A stretch of DNA of 64,000 bases from Pyrinomonadaceae bacterium (GCA_036277115.1 DASUNM010000011.1:186001-250000); one strand, 5' to 3'; numbered from the stretch's first letter, positions 17,704-26,853 are shown. The notes: generated by a model from the letters alone, not told the origin. Made by a program: numbers and translations.

Positions 17704-18207
17704 ATGACTAAGAAACTGTTTTCTCTCGCGACAGTGGTCGCGTTGGTATGTTGTTTCTGCGCGACTTCAGCTTATGCAAGACCTGGTTCCGATCTGAAAG
17801 AGCCTGAGGTTAAGTCAGCGGCGCCTGCGGAGAAAACTCAGGCGCAGGAAAAGCTGAAAGCTGACGTGACGAAACTTGTCGCGGACGCGAAAGCGGGAAA
17901 GCTCAAAGTGCCTGCTCAACAATTTCCGCAGACTCAGCGAAATAATCTCTCAACGGGCGCGAAAATCGGGATTATCGCCGCGATCGCGGGGAATAATTGT
18001 CGCCATCGTCATCCTCAACCATGTGACCAGCGACAACGACTAAACCTGCCCGGCGACTTGTGCGCGGACGTGCTGGCGATCGTTTACAAGCCGAGCTTCC
18101 CTTGTGCTAATATCCGTCGCGGCGGAGGAAGTGTTCTGCGGGGTTCGTCACCGATTACGATGATTGAGCCAACGTCGTTCACAAGGGAGGCCGACATCAC
18201 GAGCTAG
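17704..18207 (+). CDS. Small membrane-anchored protein, copy 2, frameshifted
   Basis: Paralogue of the 17263 gene, starting at ATG 17704 behind AGGAGG. The two proteins match closely to NNLSTGAKIGIIAAI, then this frame runs into an unrelated arginine/cysteine-rich tail. Dropping one base in GGGGAATAATT (17988-17998) restores a membrane helix (IIVAIVILNH) and a short acidic end SDND with a stop at 18041-18043, just like copy 1. So the true product is probably 17704-18043 with a one-base insertion, or the copy is decaying. A sequencing error is possible. Confidence 0.6.
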   Translation: MTKKLFSLATVVALVCCFCATSAYARPGSDLKEPEVKSAAPAEKTQAQEKLKADVTKLVADAKAGKLKVPAQQFPQTQRNNLSTGAKIGIIAAIAGNNCRHRHPQPCDQRQRLNLPGDLCADVLAIVYKPSFPCANIRRGGGSVLRGSSPITMIEPTSFTREADITS

Positions 18208-18329
18208 TGCGTCTCTTCATCGTTAAGAGACGCCGACAGTTTGCGGTGACAAAAAGGCCACCCACCTGATTACTCAGGTTCAATTACGACTTCGGAAACG
18301 GCCCGGCGGTGCTCCTTCTGCCAACCAAG

Positions 18330-18399
18330 AGCCGTAAACCGGGAATCGTCAATCGTAAATAGAAACTTATTTTGCGATTTTCATTTTCGGTTTACGGCT
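18330..18399. repeat. Inverted repeat with AATCGTAAAT word
   Basis: Outer arms 18330-18341 (AGCCGTAAACCG) and 18388-18399 are perfect complements; inside, AATCGTCAATCGTAAAT faces TTTTGCGATT. It lies just before ymdB and is the same kind of word-based hairpin as those at 1468, 3130, 3409 and 5687. Confidence 0.7.
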
Positions 18400-18439
18400 T
18401 TTGTCTATTTACCATCCACCATTTACTATTTCCGTCTTT

Positions 18440-19222
18440 ATGAAGCTTCTGCTCATTGGCGATGTTGTGGGTAAGCCGGGACGCGCGGCGCTGCTCGATC
18501 GTTTGCAGGACCTGCAAGAGCAACATCAGATCGATTTCACCGTCATGAATGCCGAGAACGTCGCGGGAGGTTTCTCGATCACGCCGGCGATTGCCGATCT
18601 TCTTTTCAATGCCGGCATTGATGTAATGACGTCCGGCAATCATATCTTCGACAAGCACGAGGTGATCGACTACATCAAGAAGCAGCCGCGGCTTTTGCGG
18701 CCGGCGAACTATCCGCCCATTACGCCGGGAGAAGGCATGTGGGTGGGCGACGTAAAGGGGACACGCGTCGCGGTTATCAATTTGCTGGGACGCGTTTTCA
18801 TGGCCCCTTCCGACGATCCGTTTCGCATCGGAATGGAGTTGATTGATTCGCTCGACCCCAAGGTGAAGGTACGAATCGTTGACGTACACGCTGAGGCGAC
18901 GTCGGAGAAGGCTGCAATGGGCTGGTTCCTGGACGGCAAAGTTTCGGTCGTCTATGGCACGCACACGCACGTGCAAACCGCCGACGAACGTATTCTGCAT
19001 GAAGGCACGGCTTTCATTACTGATTTGGGAATGACGGGCAGCTATGGCGGCGTAATTGGCATGAAGAAGGGCGACATCATCAATCGTTTCCGATCACCGA
19101 TTCATCGCAAGCCTGATCACTCGAAAAGTGAAGTCCGGATCTGCGGCGTCGTGGTCGATGTGGATGAAGAGACCGGACAGGCGCGGTCGATTGAACGGAT
19201 TAATTTGAGCCACGAGTCGTGA
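18440..19222 (+). CDS. ymdB: YmdB-family metallophosphoesterase (TIGR00282)
   Basis: A 260-residue calcineurin-like phosphoesterase. Metal-binding motifs: GDVVGKPGR at residues 6-14, NAENVAGG (about 37-44), SGNHIFDKHEV (about 67-77), and GTHTHVQTADE near 175. The family hydrolyses cyclic nucleotides such as 2',3'-cAMP. The start is ATG 18440 (MKLLLIGDVVG); an upstream TTG lies in a repeat and was rejected. It follows the zap genes with rny missing between them. Confidence 0.92.
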   Translation: MKLLLIGDVVGKPGRAALLDRLQDLQEQHQIDFTVMNAENVAGGFSITPAIADLLFNAGIDVMTSGNHIFDKHEVIDYIKKQPRLLRPANYPPITPGEGMWVGDVKGTRVAVINLLGRVFMAPSDDPFRIGMELIDSLDPKVKVRIVDVHAEATSEKAAMGWFLDGKVSVVYGTHTHVQTADERILHEGTAFITDLGMTGSYGGVIGMKKGDIINRFRSPIHRKPDHSKSEVRICGVVVDVDEETGQARSIERINLSHES

Positions 19223-19241
19223 GGTTCGTGCCCAGTGAGCT

Positions 19242-19751
19242 CTATTCCGGCGAAATCTCGGGAACCTCTTCGCCCTCGTCCTCACTATCAATTGGCGGCG
19301 CGAGCAGCATTTCAGCAAAACCGGTCGGCATTGAGCGGACGCGGCCTTCCCCGTTGGTGACCACGTGGCCGGTCTCGCCTTCAGCAATAATCACTCCGTC
19401 TGAATCCCGAATAATCTCGTAGCCAAACCGAAGCGAACGCCGCCGTAGTTCAGTGATGTGAGTGCGAACGATCAGAACGTCGTCGTAATAGGCGGGCGCC
19501 TTGTAACGGCAGTAGCATTCGGCCACTACCAGGAAAGCGTTCTCGCTCTCTTCCATGTCGCGATAGGAAAAACCGCGCGCGCGACAATACTCAGTGCGAC
19601 CAATCTCAAACCAGACAAGATAGTTCGCGTGATACACGACGCCCATCTTGTCCGTCTCCGCGTACCGTACGCGCAAAGAGGCTTCGTGCCAGTGCTCTAA
19701 CGCGTCCGTTTCGGAAGTCATCGTATCCACGCGGTCGAAGGTGAATTCCAT
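19242..19751 (-). CDS. Acyl-CoA thioesterase, YbgC/4-hydroxybenzoyl-CoA type
   Basis: A 169-residue hot-dog-fold protein. The family signature RVRYAETDKMGVVYHANYLV contains the catalytic aspartate (D in ETDKMG), followed by EIGRTEYCRARG. Core ends at about residue 140; the last 25 residues are acidic and extra. It hydrolyses acyl-CoA esters; in many bacteria it sits with the Tol-Pal genes, but here it stands alone, convergent with ymdB. Start ATG 19751 is preferred over ATG 19721. Confidence 0.88.
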   Translation of the reverse strand: MEFTFDRVDTMTSETDALEHWHEASLRVRYAETDKMGVVYHANYLVWFEIGRTEYCRARGFSYRDMEESENAFLVVAECYCRYKAPAYYDDVLIVRTHITELRRRSLRFGYEIIRDSDGVIIAEGETGHVVTNGEGRVRSMPTGFAEMLLAPPIDSEDEGEEVPEISPE

Positions 19752-19826
19752 CTGCCGGAGCAGATAGTCTAAACTCTACAAAGTGTTCTCAGATTAATGT
19801 CGTTTAGCGGACTATAAAAGCGAAAC

Positions 19827-21167
19827 ATGACTATGTCAAAGCAAATGAAGATCGCGGTCAGCCGCCGAAAAAAAGCATCTCTCCTGCCGTTTGTTATTTT
19901 CCTCGGTGTTTGCACGGTTTGGAGTTCGATGCTTCTGCCGGTTTCGGCGCAACGGCCGGCGGGCAGTGCCGAGACGAGCACTACGGCGGCGCGCAATACG
20001 GCTTTGACGGCCGCGACGGAAGAGGTTTTGAAAGAAACCAGCCAGATTCGGCAGCTCACCGTCATGCGGCCGGTCCAGAGTTCGGCCCAGTCACGCGCGC
20101 AGATCGAACAGATGATTCTGCGCAACCTGGATCGCAATACGAAGCCCGGAGAGATGCACGCGGCCGAGGTGACTCTGAAGAAGCTTGGCCTGGCGCCCGC
20201 AGATTTTCAGTTCAGGCCGCTGGTCGTTCGTCTGCTGACCGAACAGGTGGCCGGCTACTACGATCCGAAGACGCAGCAGTTTCATCTCGCTGATTGGATT
20301 AACGTCGATGCGCAGAAACCGATTATGGCGCATGAGCTGGTGCACGCGCTTCAGGACCAGCATTTCAATTTGCGGCGGTTCGAACAATGGCCGGATGGCG
20401 ACTCAGATGCCGAACTGGCCGCGCATGCACTAATCGAAGGTGACGCGACGCTCGCCATGTCGCAATACGTCATGAAGAACCCTTTGCGCGCGCTGGGTTT
20501 TCTGAAGTCAATCGCCGAAACGGGCATGGCCAGCGCAGAGCTGGACAAAGCACCGCGGTCGTTGCGCGAGACTTTGCTGTTTCCGTATCAGGAGGGCATG
20601 ACGTGGGCGCGCGTGGTTCATCAGTACGGCGGGTGGAGCAACGTGTCGAAGGCGTTTACCAAGCTGCCGCAATCGACTGAGCAGATACTGCATCCGGAGA
20701 AGTACTTTGTTCACGAGGCTCCGGTGAAAATTGCGCTGCCGGACATTAGTTCGTCGCTCGGCCGCGGCTGGCGGCGCATCGAATCTGACGTGAATGGCGA
20801 ATGGAGCTTTTATCTGATTCTGGATCAATTCTTGAAAACGCCGGTTGATTCAAAGCGCGCCGCAGCAGGTTGGGGCGGCGATCGCTACGCGGTTTATGAA
20901 AGTCAGCGTGGGCAGGTTGTATATGTTTCCGTCTCAGCGTGGGACACAGAAAAAGATGCGCGCGAATTCTTTGATGCGTACGTGAAACGATCGCGGCTGC
21001 GATATCCGGCGGCACACGCTCTTGCTGAGACCGCCACGGTGTGGTCGGCCCGCACGACTGAAGGCCACGTGAGCATCGAAATGCGTGGCAAGCGAATAGT
21101 GGTAATTGAAGGACTGCCACGGTCCACGCCATCACGTTCGATGCTGCGATCGCTGTGGGCTGTCTAG
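19827..21167 (+). CDS. Secreted zinc metalloprotease-like protein (HELVH)
   Basis: A 446-residue protein with a signal peptide (basic start, hydrophobic core, cleavage near PVSAQ). It carries the zinc motif AHELVHALQDQHFNL (about residues 171-185), and the third ligand may be the glutamate of ALIEGDATLAM about 35 residues later, a gluzincin layout. The preceding YYDPKTQQFHL is typical of a group of acidobacterial putative metallopeptidases. The C-terminal third (about 300-440) is a separate alpha/beta region. No neighbour indicates the substrate. Confidence 0.78.
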   Translation: MTMSKQMKIAVSRRKKASLLPFVIFLGVCTVWSSMLLPVSAQRPAGSAETSTTAARNTALTAATEEVLKETSQIRQLTVMRPVQSSAQSRAQIEQMILRNLDRNTKPGEMHAAEVTLKKLGLAPADFQFRPLVVRLLTEQVAGYYDPKTQQFHLADWINVDAQKPIMAHELVHALQDQHFNLRRFEQWPDGDSDAELAAHALIEGDATLAMSQYVMKNPLRALGFLKSIAETGMASAELDKAPRSLRETLLFPYQEGMTWARVVHQYGGWSNVSKAFTKLPQSTEQILHPEKYFVHEAPVKIALPDISSSLGRGWRRIESDVNGEWSFYLILDQFLKTPVDSKRAAAGWGGDRYAVYESQRGQVVYVSVSAWDTEKDAREFFDAYVKRSRLRYPAAHALAETATVWSARTTEGHVSIEMRGKRIVVIEGLPRSTPSRSMLRSLWAV

Positions 21168-21236
21168 CCCTGCAATTGGCGCAGGCATCTTTCGCTGTGG
21201 TATTTTTCGAAAGCAATAGCTTCCTAGAGACGCAAA

Positions 21237-23039
21237 ATGGCTGACTCAGAATCTGAAGTTGTGTCCACTTCGGGGTTTAAAGTGCGCCCGCTCACTAAGC
21301 AAAAGGCAGTGAGCAGTAGGCAGAAGGCAGAAAACCTTCCAGCCGAAGGCTCTACTCCACCGGCGGATACGCCAAGAACAAAATCACGGCTGCGCGAACT
21401 CACGGATGAATTGCGTGAGTTGGAAACGAAAATTCGTCTCGGCGGTGGATCTGAGAGAATCGAAAAACAGCATCGGCAAGGCAAGCTAACGGCGCGTGAG
21501 CGAATCGATCTGTTACTCGACAAAGATTCGTTTCGTCAGGAAGTTGGCTTACTCATTGCCTACGACCAATACAAAGAGCAAAGCGGAAAGGGCAAAGGGC
21601 CAAGGGAAACAGAAAGCCAAGTTGGCGGCGCCCCGGCTGCTGGTGTAGTGACGACGGTGGGTCGCGTGGCGGGCAGGGAAGTCGTAGTCGTCGCAAATGA
21701 CGCCACCGTGAAAGCTGGTTCCTGGTGGCCGGAAACCATCAGGAAGATTCTGCGCGCGCAGGAGATTGCGATGCGCTCGCGTGTTCCGATCATCTATCTG
21801 GTGGACTCAGCCGGCGTGAATCTTCCTTATCAGGGCGGTGTCTTCCCCGGACAGTACGGGGCGTCGCGGATCTTCTATTACAACTCGATCATGCGCCGGT
21901 ACCTGAAGGTGCCGCAGATTTCTGCCGTCATGGGTCCGTGCATCGCCGGTGGCGCTTACCTGCCCGCTCTCTCGGACGTGATCATCATGGTCGAAGGCAC
22001 TTCGTTCATGGGCCTCGGGGGCGCGAACCTGGTGAAAGGCGCGACCGGGCAAACGATCGACAACGAAACGCTCGGAGGTGCGCGCACACACAACGAACTA
22101 TCTGGCGTGGCGCACTATCGCGTGAAGAACGACGAGGAGGCGATCACGAAAATTCGAGAGTTTGTTTCGGAGCTTCCCAACCAGAAGTCAGAAGTCAGAA
22201 GTCAGAAGCCAGAAAATGAGAGCGCGAAGCGGCCGGCTGAGAAGATTTACGACATTCTTCCCGGAGACCATCGTCAACCATACGACATGCGCGCGCTGCT
22301 CGAGTGTCTGTTGGACGGCGGGCACCTGGACGAGTTTCAGGCTGATTACGCGAAAGAGGTGATCACCGGTAACGCGAGCATTCAAGGAATTAAGGTGGGC
22401 GTCATTGCGAATGCGCGCGGGATGTTTCGCGATCCGTCGGGTGGCGCGCCGCGATTCGGCGGCATCATCTATACCGAATCGGCTGAGAAGGTCGCCTACT
22501 TCATTGATACCTGCAATCGCCACGACACGCCGCTGCTGTTCGTTCAGGACGTCTCTGGTTTCATGGTGGGCTCAAAAGCCGAGCACTCGGGAATCATTCG
22601 CGCGGGCGCACGCTTCGTCGAAGCGATGGCGACAGCGACCGTTCCCAAGATTGTGCTTACAGTGAATCACGCTTCGGGCGCCGGTTATTACGCGATGGCC
22701 GGCCAGGGCTTCGACCCGAATTTCATTTTTAGTTGGCCCACTGGCCGAATGGGCGTGATGGAAGGCGAGTCGGCGGTGCAGGCTGTCTTCGGCAGCGAAC
22801 TTGAACGTTTAAAGAAGAGTGGACAGGAGCCGGGTCCGGAACTCGAACTTGAGATGCGCAAAGTGCGCGAGACCTACGAACGCGACCTCGACGCCAAGTA
22901 CGCCGCGGCGCGCGGGTTTGTCGATGCGGTCCTTGCACCGGAAGAGACAAGAGCGGCGCTCGAACTTGCGCTGCGAGTGAGCTTGAATTATGAAGGACCG
23001 CATCTCGGCCAGTTTGTCTTGCCGGCATCATTAGCCTGA
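21237..23039 (+). CDS. Acyl-CoA carboxylase, carboxyltransferase (beta) subunit
   Basis: A 600-residue carboxyltransferase of the crotonase-like fold, closest in motifs to methylcrotonyl-CoA carboxylase beta chains: GRVAGREVVVVANDATVKAG, YLVDSAGVNLPYQGG, MGPCIAGGAYLPALSD in the N-domain and LFVQDVSGFMVGSKAEHSGI plus NHASGAGYYAMAGQGF in the C-domain. It transfers CO2 from biotin to an acyl-CoA such as 3-methylcrotonyl- or propionyl-CoA; no biotin carboxylase gene is in the window. Two low-complexity in-frame segments come from DNA micro-repeats: residues about 20-32 (KQKAVSSRQKAEN) and about 314-328 (QKSEVRSQKPEN). The N-terminal 45 residues look added. Confidence 0.92.
   Translation: MADSESEVVSTSGFKVRPLTKQKAVSSRQKAENLPAEGSTPPADTPRTKSRLRELTDELRELETKIRLGGGSERIEKQHRQGKLTARERIDLLLDKDSFRQEVGLLIAYDQYKEQSGKGKGPRETESQVGGAPAAGVVTTVGRVAGREVVVVANDATVKAGSWWPETIRKILRAQEIAMRSRVPIIYLVDSAGVNLPYQGGVFPGQYGASRIFYYNSIMRRYLKVPQISAVMGPCIAGGAYLPALSDVIIMVEGTSFMGLGGANLVKGATGQTIDNETLGGARTHNELSGVAHYRVKNDEEAITKIREFVSELPNQKSEVRSQKPENESAKRPAEKIYDILPGDHRQPYDMRALLECLLDGGHLDEFQADYAKEVITGNASIQGIKVGVIANARGMFRDPSGGAPRFGGIIYTESAEKVAYFIDTCNRHDTPLLFVQDVSGFMVGSKAEHSGIIRAGARFVEAMATATVPKIVLTVNHASGAGYYAMAGQGFDPNFIFSWPTGRMGVMEGESAVQAVFGSELERLKKSGQEPGPELELEMRKVRETYERDLDAKYAAARGFVDAVLAPEETRAALELALRVSLNYEGPHLGQFVLPASLA
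22182..22214. repeat. In-frame CAGAAGT micro-repeat in the carboxyltransferase gene
   Basis: The word CAGAAGT(C) is repeated about four times here without breaking the frame, giving QKSEVRSQKPE between the N- and C-domains of the enzyme. A related stretch, AAGGCAGTGAGCAGTAGGCA and more, lies at 21296-21332 in the same gene. Confidence 0.75.
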
Positions 23040-23070
23040 GAACCGTAGATAGCCTTGATGCGCAATTCGA

Positions 23071-23124
23071 GAGTTTAGCGGCGGGCTATCGGCCGCCGGA
23101 TTGGGCAGGAGCCCGACTCTAAAC
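23071..23124. repeat. GAGTTTAG-GCGGGCT palindromic element, copy 1
   Basis: Outer arms GAGTTTAG and CTCTAAAC enclose GGCGGGCTATCGGCCGCC and GGGCAGGAGCCCG, allowing a long imperfect hairpin. The same outer arms and GGCGGGCTA core occur at 36575-36644. Here it ends directly at the ribosome-binding site of the next gene (AAAGGAGG). Confidence 0.65.
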
Positions 23125-23139
23125 AAAGGAGGAACGATT

Positions 23140-23790
23140 GTGAGAAGAACCACTTATCCTTTTCTTCTGACAGTCATCGTCGCGATTTTCGGAGCGCTGG
23201 TGAGCACGGGATTCGTCGTGTCGGCGCAGAATTCCAACTCTTCAACGACGATGACGAACTCAAACACAAACACATCGAAACCGCGCCGGCCTCGGCGGCC
23301 GAGACCAAAGGCGTCGCCTACGCCTGAGGCGACATCTGAGACGCCCGCGATGACGGAAACTGAAGCACCGCCTCGCACGGGCCGTTGCGATCCGAACAAG
23401 CAAGAGCCGGCGGATCTGTCGGGAACCTACACCGGCAAATTGCAACATGGAACCGATGTTCGCGATGCGACGCTGACAATAAGCGGCAACAGTTTGACGA
23501 TGACGTCCGGATCAGATTCGCACACCGGACGCATTACAGCGGTGACGACGTGTGGGTACACGGCGGTGACGATCATGCACGGCGACGGCGGAACTTCTGA
23601 ACCTGGCAAAACGTCGCCGCCGAATAAGGTGATGTCGTTACGCGCGAAAAAAGTTGGCGACAGTCTGACGCTGATGAGCGTGCCGGGCGAACCTGAGAAG
23701 GTGATGTTTACGTCGGGCGGAGGAGCGCGGCGATCACGCCGTGAACGCCCACGCAGGCCGGCCCCTCCACCACCGCCAACACAGCCATAG
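23140..23790 (+). CDS. Secreted protein of unknown function, GTG start
   Basis: 216 residues from GTG 23140, chosen because AAAGGAGGA lies 6 bases upstream; an upstream frame extension to 23101 falls in a repeat. Signal peptide (to about VVSAQNSN), a Thr/Asn/Pro/Arg-rich linker (about 30-80), a small beta domain (LSGTYTGKLQHGTDVRDATL, TLTISGNSLTMTSG) with two cysteines that could pair, and a basic proline-rich end (RRSRRERPRRPAPPPP). No family recognised. Its place inside a catabolic run of genes may be accidental. Confidence 0.7.
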   Translation: MRRTTYPFLLTVIVAIFGALVSTGFVVSAQNSNSSTTMTNSNTNTSKPRRPRRPRPKASPTPEATSETPAMTETEAPPRTGRCDPNKQEPADLSGTYTGKLQHGTDVRDATLTISGNSLTMTSGSDSHTGRITAVTTCGYTAVTIMHGDGGTSEPGKTSPPNKVMSLRAKKVGDSLTLMSVPGEPEKVMFTSGGGARRSRRERPRRPAPPPPPTQP

Positions 23791-23908
23791 GTGTCGTGGT
23801 AACTTTTTGCACGGGGCTGAGCGAATTTGTCCCGGTAAGCGGCTGAAGTAACCAGCCGGTTGTTAGTTTTGTTCGCTCAGTCTCGTGTTCTTGTGTTGAA
23901 TTTCGTAG

Positions 23909-25276
23909 ATGAAAGAAAAGATTCGCATCGCAGCAGGTCAGGGTTTCTGGGGTGATCTCCCCGACGCCCCCGTACGCCAGGTCCAAGGCGGGGCCCTCGA
24001 CTATTTAATGCTCGACTATCTGGCTGAGGTCACCATGTCGATCATGCAGAAGCAGAAGGCGCGCGATCCAAATGCGGGCTATGCGCGCGACTTCGTGCCG
24101 CTGATGAAGCAAATTCTGCCGGCTTGCGTTGAACGTGACATTAAGGTCGTTGCGAACGCCGGCGGCGTTAATGTCCCTGGCTGCGCAACCGCGGTGCGAA
24201 ACGTGGCGCAGGAGTTGGGCCTTGGCGGTAAAGTCAAAATCGGAATTGTCACGGGCGATGACATTCTCGATCGGATCGACGACCTGTTGAATCGCGGAGT
24301 CGAGCTCCGCAATCTGGACACGGATGAGCCGCTCGCGACTGTTCGCGATCGAATCCAAAGCGCCAATGCTTACCTCGGCGCCGCGCCGATTGTTGAGGCG
24401 CTCAACCGAGGCGCGAACGTGGTCATTACCGGACGCTCGACTGATACCGGACTGACTCTGGGCCCGATGATTCATGAGTTCGGGTGGGCGGCAGACGATT
24501 GGGACAAGCTCTCATCGGGAACGATCGCCGGTCACATCATCGAATGCGGCGCGCAGTGCTCGGGCGGAAACTGCCAGTACGAGTGGCAGAGCATCCCCGA
24601 CCTGGCCGACGTGGGATTTCCGATCGCCGAAGCGTCGCCTGATGGCACATTCGTTATCACGAAACATGAAGGCACCGGCGGCCGCGTGAACGTTCCCTCG
24701 ATTAAAGAACAACTGCTCTACGAGATGGGCGATCCGCACGCGTACATCACGCCGGACTGCGTCGCGGACTTCACCACAATTCGATTGGCGGATGACGGGC
24801 GAGATCGCGTGCGCGTGTGCGGGATCAAAGGTCGTCCGGCGACGGATTCTTTGAAGGTCTCGATCAGCTTTTCGGCGGGATTCAAGGCGGTTGGAACATT
24901 GGTGTACGCGTGGCCCGATGCCTACGCCAAAGCGAAAGCGGCGGATCAAATCCTGCGGTCGCGTCTCGATCGGCTTGGACTAAAATTCGATCAGGTGCTG
25001 ACGGAGTTTGTTGGAGCAAACGCGACCCACGGTCCATTGGCCGGCGAGCCTTCACCGGACTTGGCCGAAGTGCAACTGCGCGTCGGCGTGCGAGGAGACG
25101 ATCGCGCAGCGATCGAGCGGTTTACGAAAGAAATCGCGCCGCTGGTTTTGACGGGACCGCCAGCGGTGACGGGTTTTGCCGGCGGCCGCCCAAAAGTGGA
25201 AGAGATCGTGGCGTATTGGCCGGCGCTGATCCCGAAGAGCGAGATTGTCTCGCACGTCGAAGTGCTCGAAACGTAG
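23909..25276 (+). CDS. AtuA-family protein (DUF1446), main domain
   Basis: A 455-residue cytoplasmic protein matching the DUF1446 part of AtuA (acyclic terpene utilisation): [16 protein letters not shown], then [40 protein letters not shown] and [15 protein letters not shown]. Its catalytic role is not established; in Pseudomonas atuA belongs to the citronellol/geraniol pathway, and relatives sit in leucine-degradation loci. Here the normal C-terminal small domain is a separate gene 21 bases downstream. The neighbouring carboxyltransferase and enoyl-CoA hydratase support a role in branched acyl-CoA or isoprenoid breakdown. Confidence 0.87.
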   Translation: MKEKIRIAAGQGFWGDLPDAPVRQVQGGALDYLMLDYLAEVTMSIMQKQKARDPNAGYARDFVPLMKQILPACVERDIKVVANAGGVNVPGCATAVRNVAQELGLGGKVKIGIVTGDDILDRIDDLLNRGVELRNLDTDEPLATVRDRIQSANAYLGAAPIVEALNRGANVVITGRSTDTGLTLGPMIHEFGWAADDWDKLSSGTIAGHIIECGAQCSGGNCQYEWQSIPDLADVGFPIAEASPDGTFVITKHEGTGGRVNVPSIKEQLLYEMGDPHAYITPDCVADFTTIRLADDGRDRVRVCGIKGRPATDSLKVSISFSAGFKAVGTLVYAWPDAYAKAKAADQILRSRLDRLGLKFDQVLTEFVGANATHGPLAGEPSPDLAEVQLRVGVRGDDRAAIERFTKEIAPLVLTGPPAVTGFAGGRPKVEEIVAYWPALIPKSEIVSHVEVLET

Positions 25277-25297
25277 GACAAAGAGGAAGACCAAACC

Positions 25298-25642
25298 TTG
25301 AAAGTGATCTTGACGCAACTTGCGCACGCGCGTTCGGGCGACAAAGGCGACACGGCGAATGTCGGACTGATCGCTTTGCGGGAAGAGTGGTATCCGCTCC
25401 TCGCACGCGAAGTGACCGCGGCGCGCGTAAAAGGGCACTTCGGCGCAATCTGCAAAGGCGAGGTCGAACGCTTCGAGTTGCCGAACCTCGGGGCGCTCAA
25501 TTTTCTCCTGCATGAGAGTCTCGGCGGCGGGGGCACGCTATCGCTGATGACGGATGCGCAGGGGAAGACCTTTTCGACGGCGCTTCTGCGCATGGAAATT
25601 GACGTCGCAGATGAAGAAGCGTCTCGCCTGGGCCTCTCTTAA
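25298..25642 (+). CDS. AtuA C-terminal domain protein, TTG start
   Basis: A 114-residue protein corresponding to the small C-terminal domain of AtuA: LTQLAHARSGDKGDTANVGL at the start and LPNLGALNFLLHESLGGGGT later. TTG at 25298 is the likely start (MKVILTQ); AGAGGAAG lies about 12 bases upstream. Separate genes for the two AtuA parts are found in several bacteria, while Pseudomonas has one fused protein. Ends 7 bases before the enoyl-CoA hydratase start. Confidence 0.82.
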   Translation: MKVILTQLAHARSGDKGDTANVGLIALREEWYPLLAREVTAARVKGHFGAICKGEVERFELPNLGALNFLLHESLGGGGTLSLMTDAQGKTFSTALLRMEIDVADEEASRLGLS

Positions 25643-25649
25643 TTTTCAG

Positions 25650-26414
25650 ATGGCAGAATCCGAAACAGTATTGTTTGAGACGCGCGATGGCGTGGCGTAC
25701 TTGACGATGAACCGTCCGGAAAAGCGCAACGCGCTGAATGAGGACCTGGTTACTGGGCTTAAGGCAGCGTTACGCCGGGCGAATGCAGATGATGCCACCC
25801 GGTGCATCGTGCTGCGCGGAGCTGGTTCTGATTTCTGTGCCGGGGCCGACCTGTCAGCCCTCCAGAAAATCGCCGGGGCTTCCGTCGCCGAGAACCTGGA
25901 AGATGCGCAGTCGCTCGCCGAGTTGTTTCTGTTGATTCGCGAGCTGAATGTTCCAGTTGTAGCTGCCGTTCGCGGTCGCGCGTTGGCGGGCGGCAGCGGG
26001 CTCGCGCTGGCTTGCGACATTGTTCTCGCCGAACGCGACGCGCGCTTTGGCTTCCCTGAAGTTAAAATCGGTTTTGTGCCGGCGATGGTGATGGCGATCC
26101 TGCGGCGGAGTGCGTCGGAGAAGAAGGCCTTCGAGTTGATTACGACCGGCGTTGAGATCTCAGCCGGCGAGGCTGCGCAACTCGGTCTGGTGAATCAGGT
26201 TTTTAACTCCGACAAGTTTGAGTCAGAAGTCGAATCGTTCGCGCGGGGCTTTGCAAAGATGAGTCGTTCTGCGCTCAGCTTAGCGAAAAAGCTTTTCTAT
26301 TCAACTGACGGGGTGGCGTTTCCTGACGCGTTGGCCGCGGGCGTGGACATCAATGCTACCGCGCGGATGACGAAGGATTGTCGAGCGGGAATTGCGCGTT
26401 TTCTCGAGAAATAG
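25650..26414 (+). CDS. Enoyl-CoA hydratase/isomerase family protein
   Basis: A 254-residue crotonase-fold enzyme from ATG 25650 (MAESETVLFETRDGVAYLTM). Oxyanion-hole motifs are GSDFCAGADLSAL and VRGRALAGGSGLALACD; the catalytic glutamate is in RFGFPEVKIGFVPAM. The second usual glutamate position is less clear. In this cluster it may hydrate a methylglutaconyl-type or similar branched enoyl-CoA made by the carboxylase, as LiuC/AtuE do. Its stop is only 3 bases from the stop of the opposing mutase subunit gene. Confidence 0.9.
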   Translation: MAESETVLFETRDGVAYLTMNRPEKRNALNEDLVTGLKAALRRANADDATRCIVLRGAGSDFCAGADLSALQKIAGASVAENLEDAQSLAELFLLIRELNVPVVAAVRGRALAGGSGLALACDIVLAERDARFGFPEVKIGFVPAMVMAILRRSASEKKAFELITTGVEISAGEAAQLGLVNQVFNSDKFESEVESFARGFAKMSRSALSLAKKLFYSTDGVAFPDALAAGVDINATARMTKDCRAGIARFLEK

Positions 26415-26417
26415 CTC

Positions 26418-26828
26418 TCACTCGCGCGGCCGAACATTCTCGCGGATGAACTTCGCGATGTCCTGGGTTGAAGTGCCCGGCAGGAAAATCTCCGCCACTC
26501 CCTGTTCCTTCAGCTTCGGAATATCTTCTTGCGGGACGATGCCTCCCAAAACCACCAGGGTGTCTTTCATCCCCTGTTCGCGGAGTAGCGAGACGATGCG
26601 CGGACAAAGCGTGTTGTGAGCGCCGCTCAGAATCGAAACTCCGACCGCATCCACATCTTCCTGTAGCGCCGCAGCGGCAATCATTTCAGGAGTCTGACGG
26701 AGGCCCGTGTAAATGACTTCCATGCCGGCATCACGGAGGGCGCGCGCGATGACTTTCGCGCCACGGTCGTGACCATCAAGACCTGGCTTTGCGACGAGCA
26801 CGCGAATCTTTCTTTCTGCTTGGGCCAT
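26418..26828 (-). CDS. B12-binding small subunit of acyl-CoA mutase
   Basis: A 136-residue Rossmann-type cobalamin-binding protein. The signature [20 protein letters not shown] has the DxHxxG lower-axial-ligand motif (D-G-H-D-R-G), with SILSGAH and [12 protein letters not shown] completing the B12 pocket. ATG 26828 ([12 protein letters not shown]) is the right start; the longer frame runs back into the mutase gene. It lies 25 bases after the large-subunit gene and pairs with it. Confidence 0.93.
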   Translation of the reverse strand: MAQAERKIRVLVAKPGLDGHDRGAKVIARALRDAGMEVIYTGLRQTPEMIAAAALQEDVDAVGVSILSGAHNTLCPRIVSLLREQGMKDTLVVLGGIVPQEDIPKLKEQGVAEIFLPGTSTQDIAKFIRENVRPRE

Positions 26829-26853
26829 TTTTGTTTGCTGAAAGGGAGCCGGC

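Noticed and set aside
18401..18439. Longer start (TTG) for ymdB
   Set aside because: The added residues come from the word-repeat region; ATG 18440 begins the conserved MKLLLIGDVVG.
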